The notes: generated by a model not told the origin, from the sequence alone. A DNA stretch of 64,000 bases from Vibrio sp. LaRot3 (GCF_027587025.1 NZ_JAPPTI010000012.1:1-64000); one strand, 5' to 3'. Counted from the first letter of the stretch, positions 9,520 through 17,777 are shown. Numbers and translations are program-made.

Positions 9520-10257
9520 CTAAACCTGAGGAATGGATGCGCAATAGATTTCAACCGTTTGAGTAAATAACTGCCCTAACGTGTTATCAGGGTCTGCTTC
9601 AGGAGGAAGCGACATCGCGTAACTCATTTGCTCTGGTGTTGGGTTGGGCTCAACAACCTTTAATTGACATTGGCGCGCTAATTCCGGCGACAAAATAACA
9701 TCTTGATTGGAACGCCAAGCCATATCGACATAGTAACTTGGGTCAAAGATGAGCAAACGTAAACTCTCCCGAGTAACTGAAATTGGCTTAGCCAATGGTA
9801 ACTCAAAGCTTAGGACGAGCTTAGCTCGATCACGGGTTAACTTATCACTGTGGGCCACTTTGTAACGAATTGGCGTTTCGCCATCATAGAAATAAGTGAA
9901 ATAGTGCTGATATAGCATATTCTCCATGACCGATGCCGACACCTGACGGAAAGTCTGTTGTTCGTTTTCAGGAGAGGTATCTTCGCCATCTAGCATATAC
10001 GCTGATGTCATTGCATCAAACGTCCATTCCATTTTGAAGCCAGTAATCATTCCAGCATCACCTAATATGTAGGTTTTCGTATATACCCAAGAGTGAGGAT
10101 GTGCATATGCAGGAAGCGCTAAAAGCACAGAGCTCCCGCACAGCATCGTTAATAGCCTAAATGAACAGTAAACGCGTCTTACCGCTATTAGTGTTTTCAA
10201 TTTTCCGGTTATACCAGAGAGCGTCGCGCAGAAGGATACTAATGTCATAATTACCAT
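9520..10257 (-). CDS. DUF1007 family periplasmic protein
   Basis: The protein has 245 residues with an N-terminal hydrophobic segment ending in LALPAYA followed by HPHSW, the conserved start of mature DUF1007 proteins. An internal start near residue 38 would give a more compact signal peptide. DUF1007 genes usually pair with NicO exporters, as here (8-nt gap), and the family is thought to act as a periplasmic partner in metal transport. The His-rich mature N-terminus could bind metal. It lies 70 nt after the COG0523 gene on the same strand, so it is probably in the same zinc-responsive transcript. Confidence 0.8.
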   Translation of the reverse strand: MVIMTLVSFCATLSGITGKLKTLIAVRRVYCSFRLLTMLCGSSVLLALPAYAHPHSWVYTKTYILGDAGMITGFKMEWTFDAMTSAYMLDGEDTSPENEQQTFRQVSASVMENMLYQHYFTYFYDGETPIRYKVAHSDKLTRDRAKLVLSFELPLAKPISVTRESLRLLIFDPSYYVDMAWRSNQDVILSPELARQCQLKVVEPNPTPEQMSYAMSLPPEADPDNTLGQLFTQTVEIYCASIPQV

Positions 10258-10327
10258 GGAATCGTCTTATTACTTTAACGAATAAATGCATTAACGATAC
10301 AAAGAGAGTCCTCTCAACTTTGCTAAG

Positions 10328-11341
10328 TTACACTAGAGGTTGCGTATATAAACAACTCAAAAGCTGCGCTTCAAAAGCGTCTTCTATGTTTTCAGCGATG
10401 AGTTCAATGCGGCTTTCAACGCTATCATCAAGCTCATGCTCTGTTAAACCATCAGGAGTTAAGTTATAGCCAAACACGCCGCTTTCAGTAATGAACACCG
10501 CTTTCATTCGCTCAACATCCAGTTCCACTAACAAAGGAATCAGTTTGTTACGGGTGAATATTTTCATAGGAGAAAATCGCCAACCGACACTAGTAAAACC
10601 TTCACCTTTATTCTTTGCTTTAATCATGCCTGAGGCCGGTATCGGGATTTCAGAAGCTAAAGTTTTTCGATGGCCATGGTGATGGTGATGAGGTAACTCC
10701 TCTGATTTGGCACTCTGCCCTTGCAGTTCTGCAAACGGGAAAACCCCATGTTCCGCCATGATGACTTTCGTATTAGAACCTGCAACGTTTCTTACATAAT
10801 CCATCAGCCTTTGCGCATCACCTTCTTGATACAAATCCGATTTATTGCCGACAACGGTATCAGCTATCGCAATCTGTTGATTGAAAGTCTCATGTTGGCT
10901 ATAACGGGTATGCTCCAATTTGCGCGCATCAACCAAGGTGATGTTCTTTTGCAATGAAAGTACTTGTCGATAATGTTCGCTCGATAGAACTTCAAGCACT
11001 TCTTTCGGATGGCCTAACCCCGTAGGTTCTATCAATAAGCGATCTGGCTTAGCCTCCTTCAGCAATTGATTAAGCGCAATTTGCATGGGTAATCCAGCAG
11101 AGCAGCACATACAGCCGCCCGGAACTTCACTGATGAACACTTGCTGAACATTGCCTTTCTGCCCCTTGACCAAACTGCCATCCACGCCTATTTCACCAAA
11201 CTCGTTAACGAGAACAGCCCACCGTTCGTTGTCTGGTCTGTACGCCATAAGGTTGAGAATGGCCGTCGTTTTACCCACACCAAGAAAACCAGTAATAATG
11301 TTGGTCGGAACCGCTAAAATAGGAGGCTTGTTTGAACTCAT
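10328..11341 (-). CDS. COG0523 (CobW/ZigA-type) zinc metallochaperone GTPase
   Basis: The 337-residue protein has the P-loop GFLGVGKTT (residues 18-26), the family's metal-binding CMCC motif (77-80), an NKSD guanine-specificity motif, a His-rich stretch HHHHHGH before the CobW C-terminal domain, and a C-terminal acidic tail. COG0523 GTPases deliver metal to client proteins; Zur-regulated members act in zinc shortage. Gene order (zur, a dihydroorotase paralog, then this gene 11 nt later) matches the zinc-starvation subgroup. A zinc role is inferred from motifs plus context. Confidence 0.88.
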   Translation of the reverse strand: MSSNKPPILAVPTNIITGFLGVGKTTAILNLMAYRPDNERWAVLVNEFGEIGVDGSLVKGQKGNVQQVFISEVPGGCMCCSAGLPMQIALNQLLKEAKPDRLLIEPTGLGHPKEVLEVLSSEHYRQVLSLQKNITLVDARKLEHTRYSQHETFNQQIAIADTVVGNKSDLYQEGDAQRLMDYVRNVAGSNTKVIMAEHGVFPFAELQGQSAKSEELPHHHHHGHRKTLASEIPIPASGMIKAKNKGEGFTSVGWRFSPMKIFTRNKLIPLLVELDVERMKAVFITESGVFGYNLTPDGLTEHELDDSVESRIELIAENIEDAFEAQLLSCLYTQPLV

Positions 11342-11352
11342 CTTGCGCGCTC

Positions 11353-12699
11353 CTATCGCTGACTGAATGGCTTAAATGATAAACGCATTGCTGACGCGTG
11401 CTCATCAGTTACAGCTTGGTTCGCGTAGACCAAGCGGCCGTTAACCCACGTTTTATCGATTCTTGAACTAAACTGATGGCCAGAAAACGGCGACCAAGCG
11501 CAATGGTATAAACTATTTTCATGAGTCACTTCCGTCACTGATTCACGATCAACTAATACTAAATCTGCGTAATAGCCTTCTCGAATGAAGCCACGCTGCT
11601 CAATCCCGTAGCGAATCGCGGGGTTATGTGCAGTTTTCTGCACCACTTGCTCGATAGTCATATGCCCAAAACTCACTTGATCAATCAAACTAAGCAAAGC
11701 GTGTTGAACCAATGGCAAGCCTGCAGGAGCATTACCATAAGGTACCTGCTTTTCTTGCCAAGTATGCGGCGCGTGGTCAGTCGCAATGATATCGATTTGC
11801 CCAGTATTTAGCGCATCGAGCAAAGCTTCACGATCACTAGGGTATTTAATAGCGGGATTACACTTAATTAAGCTTCCTAACGTCGCGTAATCTCGATTGC
11901 TAAACCATAAGTGATGTACACACGCCTCAGCGGTAATGTTTTTACCTTCAATTGACCCTGCATCAAATAACTCAAGCTCCTTCGCCGTTGTAATATGCAA
12001 AACATGCAATTGACTGTTATGCTTTTTTGCCAATTCAACCGCGTATGAAGATGAGGCATAACAAGCTAGGTCGTCTCGCAATACCGGGTGGTCATCAATC
12101 GTAAGCTCTAACTTTTCTTGCTTTAGCTTTTGTGTATTCTCCGCAATCACTGCACCACTTTCACAGTGGGTCACAATCAGCACTGGCGAGTATTGGAAAA
12201 TAGCTTCTAATGCCAGTGGATCTTCGACCAGTAGGTCTCCTGTCGATGCCCCCATAAATACCTTCACCCCACAATGTTTCTCCGGATCCAGTCGCTTAAT
12301 TTGATCGAGATTGTCTTCGGTTGCTCCTAAATAAAAGGAGTAGTTTGCATAAGAACTCTCACTGGCAATAGCAAACTTGTTCTCTAGCGCTTCAATTGTG
12401 GTGGTTGCAGGAGCCACATTAGGCATTTCCATATAGCTGGTTATCCCCCCTGCGACTGCCGCTCGAGATTCAGTGCGAATTGACCCTTTGTGAGTCAAAC
12501 CCGGTTCACGAAAGTGGACTTGATCATCAATCATTCCGGGTAGAAGATAGCCACCTTTGGCATCAATTATCGTGTCATCTTTAGTTGCCTCGATGGTAGT
12601 TGCTATGGTTGCAATTCTTTGATTAACAATTCGTAAATCGGCTATGGTGACCTTTCCTTCGTTCACCACTTGGGCATTTTTAATGAGTGTCGCAGACAT
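11353..12699 (-). CDS. Dihydroorotase paralog of the long (type I-like) class
   Basis: The 448-residue amidohydrolase has the dihydroorotase signature GMIDDQVHFREPGLTH (residues 55-70), then THCESGAV, LHVLHITTAKE and ATDHAPHT, which supply the remaining metal ligands and the catalytic Asp. The first His of the usual HxH metal motif is Gln60 here (QVH). The window also holds an E. coli-type pyrC near 29.6 kb, so this is a second, distantly related enzyme. Duplicates of zinc enzymes behind a Zur box are generally stand-ins used when zinc is scarce, and that is the likely role. Whether it turns over dihydroorotate cannot be told from sequence. Confidence 0.85.
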   Translation of the reverse strand: MSATLIKNAQVVNEGKVTIADLRIVNQRIATIATTIEATKDDTIIDAKGGYLLPGMIDDQVHFREPGLTHKGSIRTESRAAVAGGITSYMEMPNVAPATTTIEALENKFAIASESSYANYSFYLGATEDNLDQIKRLDPEKHCGVKVFMGASTGDLLVEDPLALEAIFQYSPVLIVTHCESGAVIAENTQKLKQEKLELTIDDHPVLRDDLACYASSSYAVELAKKHNSQLHVLHITTAKELELFDAGSIEGKNITAEACVHHLWFSNRDYATLGSLIKCNPAIKYPSDREALLDALNTGQIDIIATDHAPHTWQEKQVPYGNAPAGLPLVQHALLSLIDQVSFGHMTIEQVVQKTAHNPAIRYGIEQRGFIREGYYADLVLVDRESVTEVTHENSLYHCAWSPFSGHQFSSRIDKTWVNGRLVYANQAVTDEHASAMRLSFKPFSQR

Positions 12700-12789
12700 A
12701 GCTGTTCTTGGTCTCCTTTATGACTAAAGTTAGTTAATATGAAATTAATCTACTCGGTGAGAGTGGTAGCTAAGCAAGCGCTATCCACT

Positions 12790-13242
12790 TCAATCGGCAC
12801 ACTGGTTACACACACAGTTAATTTCCAACTGAGGGCTAACAACGGTAAACCCGGCTTGTTGGGCGTGAAATTGCAGATCTGTTATCGTAGTCGGATCGAT
12901 GATTCGTTCACTGATTTTGTTGCATTTTGAGCAGATGAGAAATTGCGGGATACCATGTTCATGGCCATCAAGAATGTGCGAGCACACCACATATTTGTTT
13001 GATACATTCAGCTTATGAGCGAGATGTTCTTCTTCAAGAAAGTCTAGAATTCTGTACACTGACATCGCTTGAAGACGCTCGGAAAAATGTTTGTCGCAGT
13101 AATCTGAAAGCTCATAGGCCGATAATGCTTTGTTCGCTTCCACTAAAGCCCGAAGAACCAACTTGCGCTGAGGAGTAAGCCTTTTACCTCTAGCCTCACA
13201 GCGCTTCTCGACATGGGCAATGATGGCATCAAACTTGTGCAT
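12790..13242 (-). CDS. zur: Zinc uptake regulator Zur (Fur family)
   Basis: The 150-residue repressor has an N-terminal winged helix (LTPQRKLVLRALVEANKALSAYEL; MSVYRILDFLEEEHLAHKL). Zinc sites are suggested by CSHILDGHEHG, the CSKC pair, and a C-terminal CVCNQC. This Cys-rich pattern and His-Glu-His segment fit Zur rather than Fur. It starts 6 nt after the DUF1826 gene and is probably cotranscribed, so the regulator would control its own operon through the palindrome at 13934-13967. Confidence 0.88.
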   Translation of the reverse strand: MHKFDAIIAHVEKRCEARGKRLTPQRKLVLRALVEANKALSAYELSDYCDKHFSERLQAMSVYRILDFLEEEHLAHKLNVSNKYVVCSHILDGHEHGIPQFLICSKCNKISERIIDPTTITDLQFHAQQAGFTVVSPQLEINCVCNQCAD

Positions 13243-13248
13243 TGCTAT

Positions 13249-13896
13249 TTAGACCATATCCAAAGTCAGTAGCAGTCGACGCTCATTACTCACTATCTGC
13301 GGGGAGCGATGAACCAGCGCGTTGTCCTCATTTCCTTCCCAACCGCCGCCTTTAAGTAACGCGACATCACCAGACGTTATTTGCTGGATAAGCGCGCCAT
13401 TTTTCTCCGTTAGGGTGGAACGATCAACATCTTGATTCTCTAGCCACTGCGTCGCTTGCCCAATGTATGTGGTAACCAGCCTTACAGGCACTTGATCCAC
13501 ATGAAAGCTCGGACACATTGGTTTATCTAAGACCGTCAGCCGTAAGCCAACTTCTTTAACGTTGAACAAGCAACAGAACATATCAACGATAAGGGCAATG
13601 TCTTCACTTAAAGCAGCCACGCATGAGTGTTCACCAAGTTTGCGGCTAACTACTTCGGCAGCATCGTCTGGTGTAACAATACTAACAACGGCAAGTTGAT
13701 GGTCGGCTTCAACCATTTGTTCTATTCCGTAAGCCAGTTCAGCAGATAGCTCTCGCTGCCAAATAGCAATGTTATGCTCAGGTTTATATATCTCAGATAA
13801 AACAGACGCTTTGTTGTCCTCTGCTCGAGGTTGGCTTACTTCAACAACTTCCTTATCTATGCTTGGGCTGATACTCATAAACGCAATCCCTTTCAT
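13249..13896 (-). CDS. DUF1826 protein, first gene of the zinc operon
   Basis: The 215-residue protein looks cytoplasmic, with no signal peptide. DUF1826 genes are recurrent neighbours of zur and COG0523 genes; no biochemical role is established that I know of. In the C-terminal half, MCPSFHVDQVPVRLV (H132-x-D134) followed by ALVHRSP (H196) and an RR pair (206-207) resemble the HxD...H...R arrangement of iron/2-oxoglutarate oxygenases, which is inference. Starts at 13896 (AAGG ribosome site) or 13878 are both possible. It lies 38 bp downstream of the palindromic operator. Confidence 0.75.
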   Translation of the reverse strand: MKGIAFMSISPSIDKEVVEVSQPRAEDNKASVLSEIYKPEHNIAIWQRELSAELAYGIEQMVEADHQLAVVSIVTPDDAAEVVSRKLGEHSCVAALSEDIALIVDMFCCLFNVKEVGLRLTVLDKPMCPSFHVDQVPVRLVTTYIGQATQWLENQDVDRSTLTEKNGALIQQITSGDVALLKGGGWEGNEDNALVHRSPQIVSNERRLLLTLDMV

Positions 13897-13933
13897 TGCA
13901 ACCTTGGGAGAATGGCACGTATCATCGCACCTT

Positions 13934-13967
13934 GAATATTGGTTATGTTATAACATAACCAATATTC
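13934..13967. promoter_or_regulatory. Perfect 34-bp palindrome, candidate Zur box
   Basis: The half-site GAATATTGGTTATGTTA is followed directly by its exact reverse complement, with the centre between 13950 and 13951. The core ATGTTATAACAT resembles gammaproteobacterial Zur boxes (A/T-rich around GTTATAxxATAAC). It ends 38 bp upstream of the DUF1826 start codon, in the right place to cover the promoter of the zinc operon. Confidence 0.85.
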
Positions 13968-14040
13968 TTGCTACCGCTACATATCAATGAGAGTCAATTC
14001 CGTCCTATTGCCATCAACTTGGGCCCAACGTAGGTATAAA

Positions 14041-14069
14041 AAAAGAGCCACTCGATGAGCAGCTCTTTT
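14041..14069 (-). terminator. Rho-independent terminator of guaC
   Basis: On the minus strand AAAAGAGC pairs with GCTCTTTT (14062-14069 with 14041-14048), followed by further T residues. It lies 26 nt after the guaC stop. Confidence 0.85.
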
Positions 14070-14095
14070 GTTAAATTTCAAACAACTTTTAAGTG

Positions 14096-15139
14096 TTATT
14101 CTTTACCGAATACGTTGTTCTCTTGCTCTTGTACGCGGATGAAAGTCGTACGCTTAGTTAGCTCTTTAAGCTTTGCTGCGCCTACGTATGTACAAGTTGA
14201 GCGCACACCACCAAGGATGTCAGAGATAGTGCCGTGCACGCTTCCACGGTATGGAAGTAAAACAGTTTTACCTTCAGCAGCGCGGTACTTAGCTACACCA
14301 CCTGAGTGCTTATCCATAGCAGACTGGCTAGACATGCCGTAGAACTTCATGAATGTTTTGCCATCTTGCTCAATGAACTCGCCGCCTGACTCTTCGTGAC
14401 CTGCTAACATACCGCCAAGCATAACGAAGTCTGCGCCGCCACCAAATGCTTTAGCAACATCACCCGCACATGAACAGCCGCCATCACCGATGATAACGCC
14501 ACCAAGGCCGTGTGCAGCATCGCCACACTCGATGATTGCTGACAATTGAGGGTAACCTACACCTGTTTTTACGCGAGTAGTACATACTGAACCTGGGCCG
14601 ATACCCACTTTCACAATGTCTGCACCTGCAAGGATCAACTCTTCACACATATCACCCGTTACAACGTTACCCGCTGAGATAACTTTGTCAGGAAAAGCAG
14701 CACGCACTTTTTCAACGTACTCAACAAGGTGCTCTGAGTAACCATTTGCGATATCTACACAAATGAAAATCAGCTCATCGCTAAGCGCCATGATGTCTTT
14801 CGTCTTTTGAAAGTCAGCTTCAGACGTACCTGTTGAAACCATCACATTGTTCAGAGTGGCTTTATCAGCATCTTTTACGAACTCTGCCCAATCTTCTACT
14901 GTGTAGTGTTTATGAACAGCCGTCATTACACCGTGTTCTGCTAGCGCTTTCGCCATTGCGAAACTACCAACAGAGTCCATATTCGCAGCAATTACAGGCA
15001 CACCAGACCATTGACGACCACTATGCTTGAATGTAAAATCGCGGGTTAAATTTACTTGAGAACGACTTTTTAGTGTTGAACGCTTAGGGCGAAACAGTAC
15101 ATCTTTAAAGCCTAACTTAAGTTCTTGTTCGATACGCAT
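14096..15139 (-). CDS. guaC: GMP reductase
   Basis: GuaC converts GMP to IMP with NADPH, recycling guanine nucleotides. The protein has 347 residues, the usual length. It shows the IMPDH/GMPR barrel with the active-site loop GIGPGSVCTTRVKTGVGYPQ (catalytic Cys), the phosphate-binding DGGCSCAGDVAKAFGGGADFVMLGG and the N-terminal GFKDVLFRPKRSTL. No CBS domains are present, as expected for GMPR. It is monocistronic, with its own terminator and a structured 5' leader (15188-15262) behind a strong sigma-70-like promoter. Confidence 0.95.
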   Translation of the reverse strand: MRIEQELKLGFKDVLFRPKRSTLKSRSQVNLTRDFTFKHSGRQWSGVPVIAANMDSVGSFAMAKALAEHGVMTAVHKHYTVEDWAEFVKDADKATLNNVMVSTGTSEADFQKTKDIMALSDELIFICVDIANGYSEHLVEYVEKVRAAFPDKVISAGNVVTGDMCEELILAGADIVKVGIGPGSVCTTRVKTGVGYPQLSAIIECGDAAHGLGGVIIGDGGCSCAGDVAKAFGGGADFVMLGGMLAGHEESGGEFIEQDGKTFMKFYGMSSQSAMDKHSGGVAKYRAAEGKTVLLPYRGSVHGTISDILGGVRSTCTYVGAAKLKELTKRTTFIRVQEQENNVFGKE

Positions 15140-15187
15140 TGTGTAATTCCTTGATTCATATAGCTATGTGTCACATCAGAGTGCGTA

Positions 15188-15262
15188 GTAATCACGTTGG
15201 CAGACGTTATTACTGTCCTTCGGACACAAAAAAACCGGAGCGTTGGCAGACGCTCCGGTTTT
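15188..15262 (-). promoter_or_regulatory. Three-hairpin guaC leader with twin identical loops
   Basis: In the direction of guaC, hairpin A (15262-15231) has a perfect 13-bp stem, loop CTGCCA and seven Ts after the stem: an intrinsic terminator. Hairpin B (15226-15214) is TGTCC-GAA-GGACA. Hairpin C (15213-15188) has a 10-bp stem with one mismatch and again the loop CTGCCA closed by CGT/ACG. Hairpins B and C abut. Hairpin C ends about 48 nt before the guaC start codon. The duplicated hexaloop and the promoter-proximal terminator suggest an attenuator or a binding site for a protein or RNA. I do not recognise it as a known riboswitch. Confidence 0.7.
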
Positions 15263-15266
15263 CAGC

Positions 15267-15294
15267 ATTATAGGCTGTGATTTCTTTCTCGCAA
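15267..15294 (-). promoter_or_regulatory. Sigma-70-like promoter of guaC
   Basis: The -35 TTGCGA (15294-15289), a 16-bp spacer and a perfect -10 TATAAT (15272-15267) face guaC. The predicted start near 15260 falls inside the first stem of the terminator-like hairpin. Confidence 0.7.
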
Positions 15295-15407
15295 GACTGA
15301 TAATTCATTTTTTTTTATGCTACAGTTTCGACTTCTTGCAAACCTAAATCCCTGCAATTCAAACACTTTCCCGACATTTTCTTAATTATCATCAACTTAA
15401 CTAGCCG

Positions 15408-15615
15408 ACCACACTAACCGTTTGCGCAATGGTTTGCGTTTTGAGAGGCACTCCAATCAAATTTTTGATCCAATTGTGAGACCTAAAGCGAAAGTTGGTC
15501 TCAAATCTCCCCCTTTTCAGTAATTTTTTATTATAGATTTCGTACGAAATACCGATAAATGAGCATTGGATTACAAAACACAAATCGTTATAGAACGACT
15601 GACGGTTAGTGTGGT
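15408..15615. repeat. 208-bp segment bounded by 14-bp inverted repeats
   Basis: ACCACACTAACCGT (15408-15421) recurs as its exact reverse complement at 15602-15615. Inside is a smaller hairpin, TGAGACC (15477-15483) with GGTCTCA (15497-15503). The segment lies between guaC and the outer-membrane protein gene, is AT-rich and has no convincing gene. I see no target-site duplication. It may be a MITE-like relic or a regulatory fold. Confidence 0.5.
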
Positions 15616-15653
15616 AAAGTGAATGTAAATTAACCGAGCAGGTATTGGTATCA

Positions 15654-16208
15654 ATGAAACTTATAAATAAATCACTGTTAGCTGCGGCAATTTGCGCATT
15701 GTGCTCAACCACTGCGTATGCAAATGGCCAACACTCAGTATACGGAAATACGGGTATCTCTACTTTTTCTAAGGACGGGCACAGCCAAAGTGGTCTGTAC
15801 TTCCAAGGTGGTTACAACTACTACCTTACTCCGTTCTTAGCACTTGACCTAAACTACACCATGGCGAACTCATTTAATGTCGATATGAACCAGAACAGTC
15901 CGGATTTCTCAGCGGATGCGAATGGTTTTGGTGCTGGCCTTAAACTAGAACACTATGCAGGACCAATCAGCATGCACGCGAAAGGCGGTATGAGCTCTTT
16001 AAGAATTAAGAGTGACTACTGGGATAACACTGCGCTTGAGTTCAAAGAGTCCAAAGATACTGTGACAAGCCCTTACTTTGAAGTGGGTGTAGGTATGATG
16101 TCTCCATGGGACAAGAACCTTAATGTGAGCGTTATCTACAACAAACAGACCGCCGATAATGTATGGGATATTTCTACCTTTACCATTAGCGGCGCATACA
16201 TGTTCTAA
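15654..16208 (+). CDS. Small outer-membrane beta-barrel protein (OmpA/OmpW-like fold)
   Basis: The 184-residue protein has a clean signal peptide (MKLINKSLLAAAICALCSTTAYA, cleaved before NGQ). The mature chain alternates aromatic and small residues in about eight strands (GLYFQGGYNYYLTPFLALDLNY, YFEVGVGM, LNVSVIYNK) and ends in an aromatic residue, SGAYMF, the outer-membrane sorting signal. The size fits an eight-stranded barrel. The frame opens at a TTG at 15645, but the ATG at 15654 gives the proper signal peptide. Its specific role is unknown. It is monocistronic and converges on nnr with a 14-bp gap. Confidence 0.8.
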   Translation: MKLINKSLLAAAICALCSTTAYANGQHSVYGNTGISTFSKDGHSQSGLYFQGGYNYYLTPFLALDLNYTMANSFNVDMNQNSPDFSADANGFGAGLKLEHYAGPISMHAKGGMSSLRIKSDYWDNTALEFKESKDTVTSPYFEVGVGMMSPWDKNLNVSVIYNKQTADNVWDISTFTISGAYMF

Positions 16209-16222
16209 GTAACCCTTTTTAG

Positions 16223-17692
16223 CTAAGCGCTATTGATCACCGCTCTCAATGAGCCAATAACATCACTAGCGCTTAACCCAATCATGCCACGCTGAGCAAC
16301 GTCAGCATCTGCTGCCAGACTATGCGCAAGCACCCCAGACTTGGCCGCATCAATAAGCGGTAGACCTTGAGCTAAAAAAGCAACAATAACGCCTGTTAAC
16401 ACATCTCCCATTCCACCGGTAGCCATGCCTGCGTTTCCTGCACCACAAACAAACACTCGATTCTCATCAGCGACGAGCGTTCCTGCACCTTTTAATACCA
16501 CTACCCCTCCGTACTGCCTTTGCAATTTAACAACAGCCGAATACCTATCTGCTTCAATCTCAGTGTTACCGCAATTAAGCAATCGAGCTGCCTCTCCGGG
16601 GTGTGGCGTAATAATTCGGCTGTTGTCGTAATTAGGGCGTTCGGCCAGCATGGTTAGGGCATCAGCATCGAGCACCTTGGATTTGCGTGACGTAACGACG
16701 TTCTGGAATAACTTCTTCGCTTCATCACTAAACCCTAACCCAGGCCCTAGCGCTATCGCGTCGCACCAGCTAAGCCGCTCGATCGTATTTGCTTCTTCCC
16801 AAGTGGAGTACATCACTTCGGGAGAACCCATAATACCCGCCGTCACGTTGCTGGGTTCGGTCAAGCAAGCCGTTAATCCAGCCCCAGATTTTAAACAAGC
16901 TTTTGATGCCAGCAATATCGCCCCGCCTAGCCCTTTGCCACCACCAATGAGCAATGCCCGTCCATGATGACCTTTATGAGAACTCTCCTTTCGGTGGAAA
17001 CGAGGTAATTGAACAATGATTTGAGCGCTAGGCTCTACTAGGCGGCGAAATGCTTGCTCTATGCCTAAACCTTTAAAATGAAGTTCACCAACATAGTCGC
17101 GCGCTTGACCTGTTACCAGACCTTGTTTGGTGCCTATGAAGGTCACTGTATGATTCGCTCTAACCGCACAGCTACTCACAGCACCTGTATCACTGCAAAG
17201 TCCGGACGGCACATCAACGGCAAGCACATCTGCATGAGACTGATTTATGGCTTGGATTATTTGCTGAAACTCTTCGCGCAGTTCACCTTGAAAACCGGTT
17301 CCCAGCAAGGCGTCCACAATCAATAAGGGCTGAGGCTCTCTAAGTCGCGCTAAATTTGGATTGCTAACTTGACCTCCGGCTGCAATAAAATCCTCAAATG
17401 CTTGCCTCGCGTCTCCTTTTAAGCTTTTCGATGATTTGATTGCCCAAACATCAGTTTGGTAACCAGATTGAATCGCCAACTTAGCAACGATGTATCCATC
17501 TCCACCATTATTGCCACCACCGCATATCACAACGATACGAGTTGGCATTGGGTAATGATTAACGATAACCTCAAACGCTGCGCGCCCTGCTCGCTCCATC
17601 AACTCGAACATGGTTACATTTACAGCATCGGCTGCAAGTTTTTCGCCATTTCGAACTTGCTCTGCGGTGTATAAATCACTGGAGTGGGTCAT
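16223..17692 (-). CDS. nnr: Bifunctional NAD(P)H-hydrate epimerase/dehydratase
   Basis: This enzyme repairs damaged NADH/NADPH hydrates. The 489-residue protein fuses an N-terminal YjeF_N epimerase domain (VICGGGNNGGDGYIVAKLA; VDALLGTGFQGELRE; DVPSGLCSDTG) to a C-terminal ribokinase-like dehydratase (ALGPGLGFS, VLDADALTML, ITPHPGEAARLL, AGNAGMATGGMGDVLTGVI). Length and domain order match E. coli YjeF (Nnr). It is not next to tsaE here, the common partner in enterobacteria. It is cytoplasmic and probably monocistronic. Confidence 0.93.
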   Translation of the reverse strand: MTHSSDLYTAEQVRNGEKLAADAVNVTMFELMERAGRAAFEVIVNHYPMPTRIVVICGGGNNGGDGYIVAKLAIQSGYQTDVWAIKSSKSLKGDARQAFEDFIAAGGQVSNPNLARLREPQPLLIVDALLGTGFQGELREEFQQIIQAINQSHADVLAVDVPSGLCSDTGAVSSCAVRANHTVTFIGTKQGLVTGQARDYVGELHFKGLGIEQAFRRLVEPSAQIIVQLPRFHRKESSHKGHHGRALLIGGGKGLGGAILLASKACLKSGAGLTACLTEPSNVTAGIMGSPEVMYSTWEEANTIERLSWCDAIALGPGLGFSDEAKKLFQNVVTSRKSKVLDADALTMLAERPNYDNSRIITPHPGEAARLLNCGNTEIEADRYSAVVKLQRQYGGVVVLKGAGTLVADENRVFVCGAGNAGMATGGMGDVLTGVIVAFLAQGLPLIDAAKSGVLAHSLAADADVAQRGMIGLSASDVIGSLRAVINSA

Positions 17693-17722
17693 TGTTATTC
17701 CTTAACAAATACTGGATATAGA

Positions 17723-17746
17723 AAAGGCTAGCCGAAGCTAGCCTTT
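17723..17746 (-). terminator. Terminator of the response regulator-PAS operon
   Basis: AAAGGCTAGC and GCTAGCCTTT form a perfect 10-bp stem with a 4-nt loop, followed on the minus strand by TTTCTAT. It lies 32 nt after the PAS gene stop. Confidence 0.8.
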
Positions 17747-17777
17747 AAGTTTGAGATCAAACCTAGGTTATTTGCGT

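Noticed and set aside
9512..9544. TTG-initiated extension of the NicO exporter
   Set aside because: The ATG at 9511 removes the overlap with the DUF1007 gene and gives a normal membrane start.
15401..15712. 103-codon open frame on the minus strand upstream of guaC
   Set aside because: It overlaps the start of the outer-membrane protein gene and the inverted-repeat segment, has no ribosome site and an unconvincing composition.
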